A stretch of 64,000 nt of DNA from an uncultured bacterium (GCA_903891095.1 CAITDI010000036.1:62001-126000), one strand, 5' to 3'; counted from the first letter of the stretch, positions 25,192 through 33,455 are shown. Numbers and translations: made by a program. The notes: generated from the sequence alone by a model not told the origin.

Positions 25192-26622
25192 TTAGTTGCC
25201 GAGCTTCTTGACGCCGGTGCCGCGCTTCGTGCCCTTTTCGATCGGGGTGTTCGACTTCGTGCCGCGCAGCTGCTTGGAGTCGTAGCGGATCGCCTTCATC
25301 TTGCGCTTGCGCGCGGTTTCCTTGAGGCGCTTCGCCTTCTCCTTCTCGGCGCGTTCCTTGGCTTCGAGGGCGGCGATGATCGCTGCTTCCTCGTCCTTCG
25401 CGCGCTGGTGCAGCGCCTTGTCGCGGTCGCGCATGAAGCTCGCGACATCGTCAGGCACCTCGGCCGCCTCCCACTCGGGCTGCGAGAGCGAGACGACGGC
25501 TTCCCAGCGCATGCGCTCCTCGCGCGAGACGAAGGTGATGCTCGAGCCTTCGCCGCCGCCGTGGCCGGCGCGGCCGACGCGGTGGATCCATTCTTCGGGC
25601 GAAACGGGCACGTCGTAGTTCACGACCAGCTTGATGCCCGGCACGTGCAGGCCGCGCGCCGCGACATCGGTCGCGACCAGCACGCGGCAGCGGCCGTGCG
25701 CGAAGCTCTCGAGCGCCTTCTCGCGCTGGAGCTGCGAGCGGTCGCCGTGCACGACGGCCGTCGAGATCTCATGCTTGCGCAGCGCGCCCGCGACCCAGCC
25801 CGTGCGGCGGCGGCTCGCGCAGTAGATCACGATGCCGCGGCGAAGCTCTTCCTTGGCGAGCAGCGAGAGCAGCGCGGGAGTCTTGAGTTCCTCGTCCACC
25901 AGCATGCGCTTGTGCGCGAGATGCTCGGCGGCCGCGTTGCGCGTGCCGACGGCGATCTTCTTGGGCTTGTCGAGCTTCTTGTGGACCAGGTCCTCGACCT
26001 GCTTGGGCAGCGTCGCGGAGAGCAGCCACTTGGCGCGGCCTTCGGGCGCGCGCGACAGCACCCAGTCGACCTGCGGCAAGAAGCCCATGTCGAGCATGCG
26101 GTCCGCCTCGTCGCACACGAAGTACATGAGGTGCGCGAGCGTCATCGCGTCGGCCTCGATCAGCTCGCGCGCGCGGCCCGGCGTGGCGACCACGATGTCG
26201 ACGCCCTTCTTGAGCGCCTCGACCTGCGGCGGGAGCGCGACCTTGCCGTACACCGCAGCCACCTTCAGGAGCGAGCCGCGCGTGAGGTTGCGGATCTCCT
26301 CGGCGACCTGCTGCGAGAGCTCGCGCGTGGGCACGAGCACCAGCGCGCGCAGTCGCGCACGCGGATCGCGGCGACGGCCGCCCGTCTCGACCGGCTTGTG
26401 TCGCAGCAACAGGTCCGCGAGCGGAATGCCGTAGGCGAGCGTCTTGCCCGTACCCGTCGGCGCGAGACCCACGAGGTCGCGGCTGCGGAACTGATCGCCG
26501 TCCTCCGCCGGCGCGAGCGCGACGGGAATGAAGTCAGCCTGGATCGGAGTGGGGGACTTGAAGCCCATCTCCGCGATGCCGCGGAGGACGAGTCGATGAA
26601 GCGTGTCGGGAAATGCAGTCAC
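25192..26622 (-). CDS. DEAD-box RNA helicase
   Basis: A 476-residue ATP-dependent RNA helicase. Motifs in order: PTPIQ, APTGTGKT, PTRELSQQ, TPGR, DEAD (in VCDEADRMLDMGF), SAT, then the second RecA domain with ATDVAARGLHVPGI and HRVGRAGHGG. The C-terminal 90 residues are very basic and lysine-rich (KEKAKRLKETARKRKMKAI), as in RNA-binding tails. The GTG start at 26622 gives the usual N terminus and avoids overlap with the divergent gene. It likely works in RNA decay or ribosome assembly. Confidence 0.92.
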   Translation of the reverse strand: MTAFPDTLHRLVLRGIAEMGFKSPTPIQADFIPVALAPAEDGDQFRSRDLVGLAPTGTGKTLAYGIPLADLLLRHKPVETGGRRRDPRARLRALVLVPTRELSQQVAEEIRNLTRGSLLKVAAVYGKVALPPQVEALKKGVDIVVATPGRARELIEADAMTLAHLMYFVCDEADRMLDMGFLPQVDWVLSRAPEGRAKWLLSATLPKQVEDLVHKKLDKPKKIAVGTRNAAAEHLAHKRMLVDEELKTPALLSLLAKEELRRGIVIYCASRRRTGWVAGALRKHEISTAVVHGDRSQLQREKALESFAHGRCRVLVATDVAARGLHVPGIKLVVNYDVPVSPEEWIHRVGRAGHGGGEGSSITFVSREERMRWEAVVSLSQPEWEAAEVPDDVASFMRDRDKALHQRAKDEEAAIIAALEAKERAEKEKAKRLKETARKRKMKAIRYDSKQLRGTKSNTPIEKGTKRGTGVKKLGN

Positions 26623-26639
26623 TCCCGAAGTATCGCACA

Positions 26640-27281
26640 ATGCGCCCCATGTCGAAGTCGCGCGCATCCGGATCGCTCGTTCGCCTCACGGTTGGGCTGC
26701 TGTTGGGCGTTGCAGCCACCTTCCTCGCCGCATTTATGCCGCTCTTCATGATCGAGCGCGGTCACGGTGCCAAGATCGACAGCATCCACCGCGGCCTCTA
26801 CGGCTGGTGGCACGCGACCGACCACGTGTTCGGGCTCGACTGGTCCAACCTGCAGCTCATGGATCCGCCGCTCTCGACGCCGATCACCGACGGCGAACTC
26901 GCCCCGTGGGAAGAGCCGCCGCCGCCGCCGTATCCCGCGGCGCAGTTCCTCCGCATCGGCACGCTCACCGCGGGCTGGCCGCTGCGGGTGGTCACCTATC
27001 GCTGGACGGTGACGTCGACCACGCAGAACTTCCCCGTCCCTGCCGAACTCGACGACGGCGACACGAGCATCGTCTACGCCGCCGAGAGCGTGCTCCTGGG
27101 AACCCGCGGCGGCGGACCGCAGCAGCGACAGATCCTGTGGCTTGGCGTCGTGATCGATGTGGTGCTCTACGGAGCCGTCGTCGTCGGCCCGATCGCGCTT
27201 GCACGGCGCTTTGCGCGCGGAGAGTTGCGGCGCCGCGGCGGTCAGGTCACTCCGCCGGCAGCAGCGGCAGGACGAGGATGA
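26640..27281 (+). CDS. Membrane protein of unknown function
   Basis: A 213-residue protein with a transmembrane segment near residues 15-37 (LVRLTVGLLLGVAATFLAAFMPLFMI) and another near residue 170 (WLGVVIDVVLYGAVVVGPIALA). Between them lies a Pro-rich and Trp/Tyr-rich loop (WEEPPPPPYPAAQ). No family is recognised. A second possible ATG lies 9 bp downstream. It ends convergently with the small membrane protein gene and overlaps it by 35 bp at the 3' ends. Confidence 0.6.
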   Translation: MRPMSKSRASGSLVRLTVGLLLGVAATFLAAFMPLFMIERGHGAKIDSIHRGLYGWWHATDHVFGLDWSNLQLMDPPLSTPITDGELAPWEEPPPPPYPAAQFLRIGTLTAGWPLRVVTYRWTVTSTTQNFPVPAELDDGDTSIVYAAESVLLGTRGGGPQQRQILWLGVVIDVVLYGAVVVGPIALARRFARGELRRRGGQVTPPAAAAGRG

Positions 27282-27492
27282 CGAGCACGTAGAGCCCGAG
27301 GGCGATGCCCACGACCGCCGCGAGGATCTGCAGCGTCATGCGCAGCACGTCGCGCGGCCAGTCGGCGAGATCCTTGGTTCGCACGGCCTTGTAGGCCATC
27401 GACACGCCGAGGGCCATCGGGACCACGAGCATCCACCACCAGTGCTGCACGCCAGGCGCAGGCTGCAGGAACGGCGTCCATGCGAGCGTCAT
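27247..27492 (-). CDS. Small membrane protein downstream of DUF6677 gene
   Basis: An 81-residue protein with two predicted membrane helices (WWWMLVVPMALGVSMAYKAV and LQILAAVVGIALGLYVLVILVLPLL). Its ATG overlaps the stop of the upstream gene by 4 bp, indicating one operon and coupled translation. No family is assigned. The pair probably forms a membrane complex. Confidence 0.65.
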   Translation of the reverse strand: MTLAWTPFLQPAPGVQHWWWMLVVPMALGVSMAYKAVRTKDLADWPRDVLRMTLQILAAVVGIALGLYVLVILVLPLLPAE

Positions 27493-27980
27493 GCCGCACC
27501 TCCGTCGACCGCGCGCCGTCCGCTGCTCCGGCCATCGCTCGAGGGCGGGCGCACGGCGGCATCAAGCAGCACGCAGATGTTCAGCAGGCCAGCGAGGAAC
27601 ACGAACAGCGTTCCAAACTCGTTGGCGTGCGCGATTCCCTTGAACGGGCTCACGAAGACCTTCGGCTGGCCGGGGTAGCTCGCCGTCTCGATCAGCGGGG
27701 CGGCATCACCCGACTTGAGCTGCATCTCGTTGACCTTGTCCGCTGCGAACGCAATCGGACCGCAGCAAGCCTGGCCAAAGAACCAAAGCCGGTCCTCCGT
27801 GCGGTCGACACAGTCCACGCCGCCCACCAGGAGGCCACCGAAGAACAGGATCAGCACGCCCGCCATCGCCATGATCCCGCGCTTGGCGTTGCCGGAGGCA
27901 ATGTGGCCGAGGCCGGGAAAGACCCATCCGAGGATGGCGCCGAGCGGTCGGAACGATGTTTCGGATGCAGCGTCGGGCAC
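27489..27980 (-). CDS. DUF6677-like membrane protein
   Basis: A 163-residue protein with a conserved-looking N terminus LGAILGWVFPGLGHIASGNAKRGIMAMAGVLILFFGGLLVGG, a short Cys-containing loop (VDCVDRTED, ACCGP) and another helix (GTLFVFLAGLLNICVLLDA). GWVFPGLGHIASG with a following helix resembles TM2-like proteins and the planctomycete DUF6677 group. Function is unknown. It is coupled to the 81-residue membrane gene by ATGA. Confidence 0.7.
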   Translation of the reverse strand: MPDAASETSFRPLGAILGWVFPGLGHIASGNAKRGIMAMAGVLILFFGGLLVGGVDCVDRTEDRLWFFGQACCGPIAFAADKVNEMQLKSGDAAPLIETASYPGQPKVFVSPFKGIAHANEFGTLFVFLAGLLNICVLLDAAVRPPSSDGRSSGRRAVDGGAA

Positions 27981-28191
27981 GGGGTGTTTCGCAGGATCGG
28001 GCTAGTCCGCGCTGTCTCGCAGGGCGCGCGGCTCTCGGATTCCATCGGCCCCGCGGGATTGGCTGAAGTCGCCTCTCGCCGCGGCCGATAGGCCGACAGT
28101 GTAGCGGTGACGCATGCCCTTCGCGTTCGCCCGCTGCATGGACGGAGTTCCCTCCAACGGACTCCTCGATCGAAACGCACGGAGACGACCC

Positions 28192-28668
28192 ATGGCAGAC
28201 GGCGCAACCAACACCAAGTCAAAGGCCACGGCGGCAACCACGGCGAACACCACGGCGAACACCGCGGCTACCGCCACCGATCCGCGCACGGGCAACGTCG
28301 TCGATCGTCGCCTCGGCATCGATCGCCGCAGCCTTGAAGGCGCGTCGCCCAGCAACCTCGAGCGCCGTCGCGGCCCCGGCCGTCGCCTGAGCGACTTCGT
28401 CCGCGACGCCGAGGAAGGCGAGATGAACAAGGAGCAGTTCATGTTCCTCATGGCCATCGATGCCTTCAAGCGCGCCAACGACAAGTCTTTCCCGACCTGG
28501 ACCGACGTGCTGGAGGTCATCCGAAAGCTCGGATACCGCAAGACCATGCCCAGCGAGCTCAACCTCGGTGGCCGCGCCGAGGATTGGCGCGAGCGTCCCA
28601 ACTCCCCCTCGAACACCACCCACAGCACCCCCGACGACAAGACCGGCCAGCAGCGCAACGCTGCGTGA
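28192..28668 (+). CDS. Conserved small cytoplasmic protein
   Basis: A 158-residue protein started at the ATG with GGAG 7 bp upstream. The N-terminal 30 residues are an Ala/Thr-rich repeat (TANTTANTAATAT). Then come Arg-rich segments VDRRLGIDRRSLEG and ERRRGPGRRLSDF, followed by a compact acidic/aromatic module GEMNKEQFMFLMAIDAFKRANDKSFPTWTDVLEVIRKLGYRK. The last module resembles a small winged-helix-like domain found in planctomycete proteins of unknown function. The arginine-rich stretch suggests nucleic acid or polymerase contact. Confidence 0.65.
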   Translation: MADGATNTKSKATAATTANTTANTAATATDPRTGNVVDRRLGIDRRSLEGASPSNLERRRGPGRRLSDFVRDAEEGEMNKEQFMFLMAIDAFKRANDKSFPTWTDVLEVIRKLGYRKTMPSELNLGGRAEDWRERPNSPSNTTHSTPDDKTGQQRNAA

Positions 28669-28700
28669 CCGTCCGCCGTCGGACCAAGCGACCGCAACGA

Positions 28701-28734
28701 ACAACCGCGGCCCAGGTCGGCCGCGGTTGTCGTT
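28701..28734 (+). terminator. Terminator after the conserved small protein gene
   Basis: A perfect 12-bp stem ACAACCGCGGCC / GGCCGCGGTTGT (28701-28712, 28719-28730) with a 6-base loop is followed by CGTTTT. Confidence 0.85.
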
Positions 28735-28775
28735 TTGAAGTCTGGTTCGGAGGCTCCCCGTCGGTCGGCGGGCGC

Positions 28776-29459
28776 TCAGCCGAGCACGTCTTCCATGCTG
28801 TACGAACCGGGTCCCCGGCCCGCCAGCCACTTGGCGGCGCGGATCGCGCCAGCAGCGAAAAGATCGCGGGAAACAGCCTGATGCATGATGTGCAGCCGCT
28901 CGGACGGACCCGCGAAACGGATCTCGTGCTCGCCGATGGTGTCGCCCGCTCGGATCGCGTGGATCCGCTCGGCGGCGACAGGCATTCCGCCCGCCTCGAC
29001 CGACTTCGCGATCGCGATCGCGGTGCCCGATGGCGCATCCTTCTTGCGATCGTGATGGCTCTCGACGATGTCGACGGCCCAGCCCGATGGACCGAGCAGC
29101 TCGGCGGCGATCTTCGCCAACCGACGCGTCACGGCCACGCCGAGAGAGGTGTTCGGCGCCAAGAGGACCGCGTTCGTCGACCCGAGGTCGAGCAATTCCT
29201 GCTGCATGGCATTCGAGAGGCCGGTGGTGCCGACCAGGAGCGCCGCCTTGCTCTTGCGGGCGAGCTCGATCGACTGCCGCGTGCCCGCCTCGCTCGAGAA
29301 GTCGACGATGACATCGATCGAACCAGAAACAAGCGAATCCATGCGGCTAGAGCGGCCAAACCGCTCGACGATCCGCACGCTGTCATCGCTCGCCGAGAGC
29401 GCATCGATGCGCGTTCCCATGCGTCCATTCGCACCGACGAGAGCGAGCTTCACGACCAT
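28776..29459 (-). CDS. dapB: 4-hydroxy-tetrahydrodipicolinate reductase
   Basis: A 227-residue DapB, the NAD(P)H-dependent reductase of lysine and diaminopimelate synthesis. The Rossmann motif VGANGRMG is at residues 8-15, DVIVDFSSEAG follows, then GTTGLSNAMQ, and the signature ESHHDRKKDAPSGTA with the catalytic His and Lys. The start at 29459 yields a compact but complete protein. No other dap gene is adjacent. Confidence 0.92.
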   Translation of the reverse strand: MVVKLALVGANGRMGTRIDALSASDDSVRIVERFGRSSRMDSLVSGSIDVIVDFSSEAGTRQSIELARKSKAALLVGTTGLSNAMQQELLDLGSTNAVLLAPNTSLGVAVTRRLAKIAAELLGPSGWAVDIVESHHDRKKDAPSGTAIAIAKSVEAGGMPVAAERIHAIRAGDTIGEHEIRFAGPSERLHIMHQAVSRDLFAAGAIRAAKWLAGRGPGSYSMEDVLG

Positions 29460-29574
29460 CGCAGCAGTTCCTTCTCGAGCTTCCGCTCGCGCCTTCGATC
29501 GACCCGCGACGCACTCGATGCATCGCTTGTTGCATATTTCTGTCAAGTGCCTTTTACTCTGTGGCCGATCTGTG

Positions 29575-29580
29575 TATAAC
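29575..29580 (+). promoter_or_regulatory. Candidate -10 box of the histone-like gene
   Basis: TATAAC lies in the AT-rich stretch between divergent dapB and the short lysine-rich gene, in a region otherwise GC-rich. TTTTAC sits 17 bp upstream as a poor -35 match. The gap to the ATG at 29661 leaves a leader of about 75 bases. Confidence 0.4.
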
Positions 29581-29660
29581 ACCACACGGCAGTGGCTCAG
29601 TTACGCCGGCACCTGCCTCACTCCGACACCAAGAGCGTAACTAACGCAAGGGAGCCAACC

Positions 29661-29759
29661 ATGGCTGCAAAGAAGAAGGCCGCTAAGAAGGCCGCGAAGA
29701 AGACCGCGAAGAAGACCGCCAAGAAGTCTGCCAAGAAGGCCGGCAAGAAGGCGAAGTAA
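29661..29759 (+). CDS. Very short lysine/alanine-rich histone H1-like protein
   Basis: A 32-residue protein, MAAKKKAAKKAAKKT then TAKKSAKKAGKKAK, made almost only of Lys-Lys-Ala/Thr/Ser units. It resembles the C-terminal tail of eukaryotic histone H1 and bacterial Hc1/HU-tail proteins, which bind DNA without sequence preference. GGGAG lies 7 bp before the ATG, an AT-rich promoter region precedes it, and a strong terminator follows directly, so it forms its own transcription unit. About half of its residues are lysine. Chromatin compaction is the most likely role, by similarity of composition only. Confidence 0.8.
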   Translation: MAAKKKAAKKAAKKTAKKTAKKSAKKAGKKAK

Positions 29760-29782
29760 TTCTTTCGCTCTGAACGATGCTT

Positions 29783-29815
29783 GGAGGCCGCCGGAAGGCG
29801 GCCTCCGGCGTTTTT
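29783..29815 (+). terminator. Terminator after the histone-like gene
   Basis: A perfect 10-bp stem GGAGGCCGCC-GGAA-GGCGGCCTCC (29783-29806) is followed by GGCGTTTTT. Confidence 0.9.
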
Positions 29816-29979
29816 GGACTGTTTTGCTAGGCATTTTGCATCACTGCGCGCGCATCGATCGTCTTCGCTCCGCGCTATGATCGCGACCCACGCTTCACGT
29901 TGCGCATCACTGCGCGATGCATCGAGCGAGTCGTTCGCACAGTACGCACACGAAAGTTCTCAACGGAGTTCGAAGCGCC

Positions 29980-30243
29980 ATGGCGCATGTCATCACTGAA
30001 CCCTGCATCGGTACGAAGGACACCGCGTGTGTCGAGGTCTGCCCCGTCGACTGCATCCACCCGACCAAGAAGGAAGGGTCGTACGGTGCCCAGCAGCAGC
30101 TCTACATCGACCCCGACACCTGCATCGACTGCGGCCTCTGCGTCGACGAGTGCCCGGTCCAGGCGATCTTCCCCCAGGACGACGTGCCTGCCGAGTGGAA
30201 GAAGTACATCCAGATCAACGCCGACTTCTTCAAGAAGAAGTGA
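29980..30243 (+). CDS. fdxA: 7Fe (3Fe-4S/4Fe-4S) ferredoxin
   Basis: An 87-residue ferredoxin. Cys9, Cys17 and Cys21 in EPCIGTKDTACVEVCPVDC and Cys48, 51, 54 and 58 in CIDCGLCVDECPV give the spacing of seven-iron ferredoxins: Cys9, Cys17 and Cys58 for the 3Fe-4S cluster, Cys21, 48, 51 and 54 for the 4Fe-4S cluster. The YGAQQQLYIDPDTC linker is typical. It carries low-potential electrons in the cytoplasm; the partner is unknown. The start has GGAG upstream, and a perfect palindromic terminator follows. Confidence 0.92.
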   Translation: MAHVITEPCIGTKDTACVEVCPVDCIHPTKKEGSYGAQQQLYIDPDTCIDCGLCVDECPVQAIFPQDDVPAEWKKYIQINADFFKKK

Positions 30244-30289
30244 CGGCCGAAGCGAGGGCCTGGACCCGTCCGGGTTCCCTCGGCACCGA

Positions 30290-30335
30290 ACAAAGCAAAC
30301 GACGCCGGTCCTAGGACCGGCGTCGTTTGCTTTGT
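30290..30335. terminator. Perfect 46-base palindrome, likely bidirectional terminator
   Basis: Bases 30290-30335 form an uninterrupted perfect palindrome with 23-bp arms centred on CCTAGG. The outer part (CAAAGCAAAC / GTTTGCTTTG) supplies T-rich ends in both directions. It lies between the convergent ferredoxin and the next gene, so it can end both transcripts. Confidence 0.85.
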
Positions 30336-30384
30336 GTCGTTTGCTTCGTGTCGTGTGCTTGGGGCGCGTCCCGGCCACGTGAAA

Positions 30385-30852
30385 TCAGGGCTGGAACTCG
30401 TCGCCATTCACCGCTTCGTACAGCGAAAGGGTGGCTTCGTCGGTGGTCTGGTCTGGCACGCGGGCCCGGACGATGCCGCGGACCGGGTTGTACCAGAACA
30501 TCGCGCCGCGACCGCCGCGCAGGGTGGGGTCGCTGGGGTGGTTGCGCGCCAGTTCGTTGGGCATGGCCAGCTCGATCCACGGCGCATGCTCGCTGGCGAG
30601 CACGTTGCGCGTCGGGACGTGGTCAAACCACGTCGTGTCGACGTTCATCGGGTGCCCGAACTCGTTGAGATCCTTGCCGCCGAGCGCAGAACGGATGCCG
30701 ACCTCCGAACGGATGGTCATCAGCGCCGCGCGCGTCGAATCGACGGCGTTCTGCTCCTCGAGATGCGTCTCGTAGAGCCGAAGCGCCGTCATGAGCGCGA
30801 TGGCCGCCGACCCAACCACAAGGACGTCGATACAAGCACGAAGTGGTCGCAT
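30385..30852 (-). CDS. Single-pass membrane protein, pseudopilin-like
   Basis: A 155-residue protein with an N-terminal membrane helix (CIDVLVVGSAAIALMTALRLYE) and a soluble domain containing TRAALMTIRSEVGIRSALGGKDLNEFGHPMNVDTTWF and AMFWYNPVRGIVRARVPD. Helix followed by a small beta domain ending in NPVRG resembles pseudopilins and related planctomycete proteins. No prepilin peptidase site is visible, so this is tentative. A start at 30852 is chosen over a longer in-frame start at 30879. Confidence 0.55.
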   Translation of the reverse strand: MRPLRACIDVLVVGSAAIALMTALRLYETHLEEQNAVDSTRAALMTIRSEVGIRSALGGKDLNEFGHPMNVDTTWFDHVPTRNVLASEHAPWIELAMPNELARNHPSDPTLRGGRGAMFWYNPVRGIVRARVPDQTTDEATLSLYEAVNGDEFQP

Positions 30853-31053
30853 GGTGTGTTTCCCCGCCCGTCGTTTCACTGTCGCCAGAATGGCTGAGGG
30901 GGGTCATCGGACCGAATCGAGGCAAAGTTCGGCACGCGGGCGGTTCATGGAAACCTTGGGATTTGGTTGTGACGGATGTGCCGATCGGGCGGGTTGTGGC
31001 GCGCGCCGGCCCGACCTGGGCGGGGCGTGCGCCATCCCTGTTAGGATCACGCG

Positions 31054-32322
31054 ATGCATTCAGTGTCCACGCTCCGCCAGAACCCCATCCGCGTCCGCAT
31101 CCTCGAATGCGGAATGCCACTCCTTGTCGAGGAGATGGCGGGGGTCCGGACCGCGGCGGTGAGCTGGCTGCTGCCCGCAGGCAACGCGACCGACCCCGAG
31201 GGTGACGCTGGAGACGGCTGGTCGAGCCTTCTCGCCGAACTCGCGCAGCGCGGCGCGGGCGATCGCGACAGCCGTGCCTTTAGCGACGCGCTCGATCGCG
31301 CCGGCGTCCAGCGCGCGGTCACGCCAGCCGCAGTCCACATCGTGGCGAGCGGCACCACCATCGGTTCACGCATTCACGAGGCGCTGCCGCTCTTCGCGGA
31401 TCTCGTGGTTCGCCCGCATCTCCCCGCCGAGGCGCTTGACCCCGTTCGCAGCCTCGCGCTGCAGTCGCTCGAGAGCCTGCAGGACGATCCTCAGCACCGC
31501 GTCACGCTGCGCCTGCGCGAGCGTCACCTTCCGCCGCCGTTCAATCGTTCGGGCTACGGCAACAAGGCTGCGTTCGAGAACGCCGAGATCGGCGCGCTCC
31601 GCGGCGACTGGATGAGCCGCGTGCGTCCCGTCGGCTCGATCCTCGCGATCGCAGGCGCGGTCGATGCCGACGACGTCGCCCGCACGCTCGACCGCCTGCT
31701 CAAGGGCTGGCATGGAACCGCAAGCGACGTCCGTGCGACAGGCTCCGCCATCGGCGGCAAGCTGCACGAGGACGACGAGTCGAACCAGACCCACATCGCC
31801 ATCGGCCTCGACGCGCCGAGCGAGCGCATGGATGAATCGCTGCTCTGCCGCCTGGCCACGAACATCCTCGGCGGCGAGACCTCGAGCCGACTCTTTACCG
31901 AGGTGCGCGAGAAGCGCAGCCTCTGCTACTCGGTCAACGCGGGCTACTCCGGCGGCCGCGACCGCGGCATGGTCGCGATCTACGCCGGCAGCACGCCGGA
32001 ACGCGCGCAGGAGACGCTCGACACGATCCTGCAGGAACTCGAGCATTTCGAGCACGGCGTGAGCGAGGGCGAGTTCCGCCGCGCGGTGATCGGCATGAAG
32101 AGCCGTCTCGTGATGCAGGGCGAAAGCACCGCCGCGCGCGCCGCCGCGCTCGGCAGCGACTGGTACCGCCTGGCGCGCTGCCGCTCGCTCGCGGAGCTTT
32201 CCGCCGAAGTCGAAGCGGTCACGCTCGAAGGCCTGAACACCTGGATCGCGCAGTCGATGGGACATGACTGGCGAACCGCCATGACGATCTGCACCGTCGG
32301 GCAGGCCGCGCTCAAGATGTAA
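31054..32322 (+). CDS. M16 (insulinase) family protein, catalytically degenerate
   Basis: A 422-residue M16 family protein. In active members HxxEH binds zinc; the aligned segment here reads GWSSLLAELAQRGAG (residues 55-69), so both His residues and the Glu are replaced. The C-terminal half keeps the substrate-contacting ETSSRLFTEVREKRSLCYSVNAGYS motif. This pattern is that of the inactive partner of two-gene M16 peptidases, such as the mitochondrial processing peptidase alpha subunit type. No active partner is in the window. It probably assists a peptidase elsewhere or acts as a scaffold. Confidence 0.85.
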   Translation: MHSVSTLRQNPIRVRILECGMPLLVEEMAGVRTAAVSWLLPAGNATDPEGDAGDGWSSLLAELAQRGAGDRDSRAFSDALDRAGVQRAVTPAAVHIVASGTTIGSRIHEALPLFADLVVRPHLPAEALDPVRSLALQSLESLQDDPQHRVTLRLRERHLPPPFNRSGYGNKAAFENAEIGALRGDWMSRVRPVGSILAIAGAVDADDVARTLDRLLKGWHGTASDVRATGSAIGGKLHEDDESNQTHIAIGLDAPSERMDESLLCRLATNILGGETSSRLFTEVREKRSLCYSVNAGYSGGRDRGMVAIYAGSTPERAQETLDTILQELEHFEHGVSEGEFRRAVIGMKSRLVMQGESTAARAAALGSDWYRLARCRSLAELSAEVEAVTLEGLNTWIAQSMGHDWRTAMTICTVGQAALKM

Positions 32323-32335
32323 TGGCCCGCGCAAG

Positions 32336-32540
32336 GTTTGAGCGCTCGCGCCGTGCGCGCGCTCGCTGTGGTGCAGATCACGCCAGAGGAAGCAGCTGCA
32401 GCCGCAGCTGCATGAGCTCGCTTTCGCGTGGAGTACACCAGAGGAAGCAGCCGCAGCTGCACGAGCTCGCTTTCGCGTGGATTGCGCCAGAGGAAGCAGC
32501 CGCAGCTGCGCCCGCTATAGGTTCGAGCGCCCGCTCAAAC
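32336..32540. repeat. Block of direct repeats with GCAGCTGC cores
   Basis: Starts TTTGAGCGCTCGCG. Unit CCAGAGGAAGCAGC... occurs at 32383-32437 (55 bp), 32438-32486 (49 bp, lacking 6 bp of the GCAGCC/GCAGCT run) and in part from 32487, each containing GAGCTCGCTTTCGCGTGGA. The block ends with GCCCGCTCAAAC, the reverse of the opening TTTGAGCG. It separates the convergent M16 gene and the 82-residue gene. Confidence 0.85.
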
Positions 32541-32789
32541 TCAGACCGTCGCGACGACGCTGTAGCGGTCGAGGTTCAGCGTCACCAGCTCGCCGTCGTC
32601 CTTCTTGAGCTCGAGTCGGTCGAGCCAGAGCTTGTCGGCCTTGGCGTGCGCGAACCAGGAGCCGGTCTTCGCCTGCCGGTAGCGGCAGATCGTGCCCTCG
32701 ACCGTGGTGGTCCAGACGGTGTGGGTCTGCGGCAACTGCTGCGTCACGCGAACGCGGGTTCCAGGTGCAAAGGCTTCGGTCTCAAGCAT
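32541..32789 (-). CDS. Small conserved protein
   Basis: An 82-residue protein with FAPGTRVRVTQQLPQTHTVWTTTVEGTICRYRQAKTGSWFAHAKADKLWLDRLELKKDDGE, predicted as a small beta-barrel (SH3-like) fold. GTRVRVTQQ with VEGTICRYRQ resembles nucleic acid or protein binding barrels. It is probably a cytoplasmic adaptor; no function is known. A -10-like TATACT lies 9 bp before the ATG, so its mRNA may be leaderless. Confidence 0.65.
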   Translation of the reverse strand: MLETEAFAPGTRVRVTQQLPQTHTVWTTTVEGTICRYRQAKTGSWFAHAKADKLWLDRLELKKDDGELVTLNLDRYSVVATV

Positions 32790-32798
32790 GGGAGGCGG

Positions 32799-32804
32799 AG
32801 TATA
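32799..32804 (-). promoter_or_regulatory. Candidate -10 box giving a leaderless mRNA
   Basis: On the minus strand TATACT lies 9 bases before the ATG at 32789 and no Shine-Dalgarno precedes the start. A transcript starting about 7 bases after the box would begin at or next to the ATG. Confidence 0.35.
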
Positions 32805-32867
32805 CAGACCGCGGGCAAGGCAAGGCGTCGCTGCCCTGAAGCGCCTGCCGCGCAATACCCTGTGCGC

Positions 32868-33431
32868 ATGCGCCCGAGTGTTCGGAACACCATCCTCGTC
32901 GCGGGTCTCTTGCTCGGCCCCGCATGCGTGATTTCGTGCGTGAGCCGGCCTGTCGACCCGACGGACAACTCGCCGTTGCGGCCGACCGAGACGATGGAGG
33001 CGAACGAGAAGCCCGCCGCCATCGCACCCACGTCGTCGGCCCGGACACTCGGCGAGCCTGCCCAGAACGAGGCCGTCAAGCTCGAGATCTCCACGCTTTC
33101 CAACGTGAGCCGCGGCGCGGAGGGCCGAACGCTGGTCGACATCCGTTTCGACACGCTCGACGGCAAGGGGAACTTTGCGGCGATCGCCGGCGAGCTGCGC
33201 ATCGTGATCACGGCGGCGACGGGCGAGCCCGCCCACCAGATCTTCGACGTCCCGCTGGTCGTCAAGACCGAGGTCGCGCGGCGGTTCGACTCGGTGCTCT
33301 CGCAGTACGTGATGCGGCTCGAGCCCGAATGGGACAAGGCGCCGCAGCTGGGCGAGGAACTCAGGATCTCCGCAACGCTCACCACGCCGACAGGCAGCGT
33401 GCTCGAGTCGAGCGCGCGCATGCGCTGGTGA
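32868..33431 (+). CDS. Predicted lipoprotein
   Basis: A 187-residue protein with an N-terminal hydrophobic stretch (NTILVAGLLLGPACVISC) and a lipobox-like VISC with Cys24 as the likely lipidated residue. The mature part is a small predicted beta domain (GRTLVDIRFDTLDGKGNFAAIAGELRIVITAATGEPAHQIFDVPLVVKTEVARRF). No family recognised. It is divergent from the 82-residue gene and sits in the envelope. Confidence 0.7.
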   Translation: MRPSVRNTILVAGLLLGPACVISCVSRPVDPTDNSPLRPTETMEANEKPAAIAPTSSARTLGEPAQNEAVKLEISTLSNVSRGAEGRTLVDIRFDTLDGKGNFAAIAGELRIVITAATGEPAHQIFDVPLVVKTEVARRFDSVLSQYVMRLEPEWDKAPQLGEELRISATLTTPTGSVLESSARMRW

Positions 33432-33455
33432 CGGTGCGCGTGACGGCCGCGCCGC

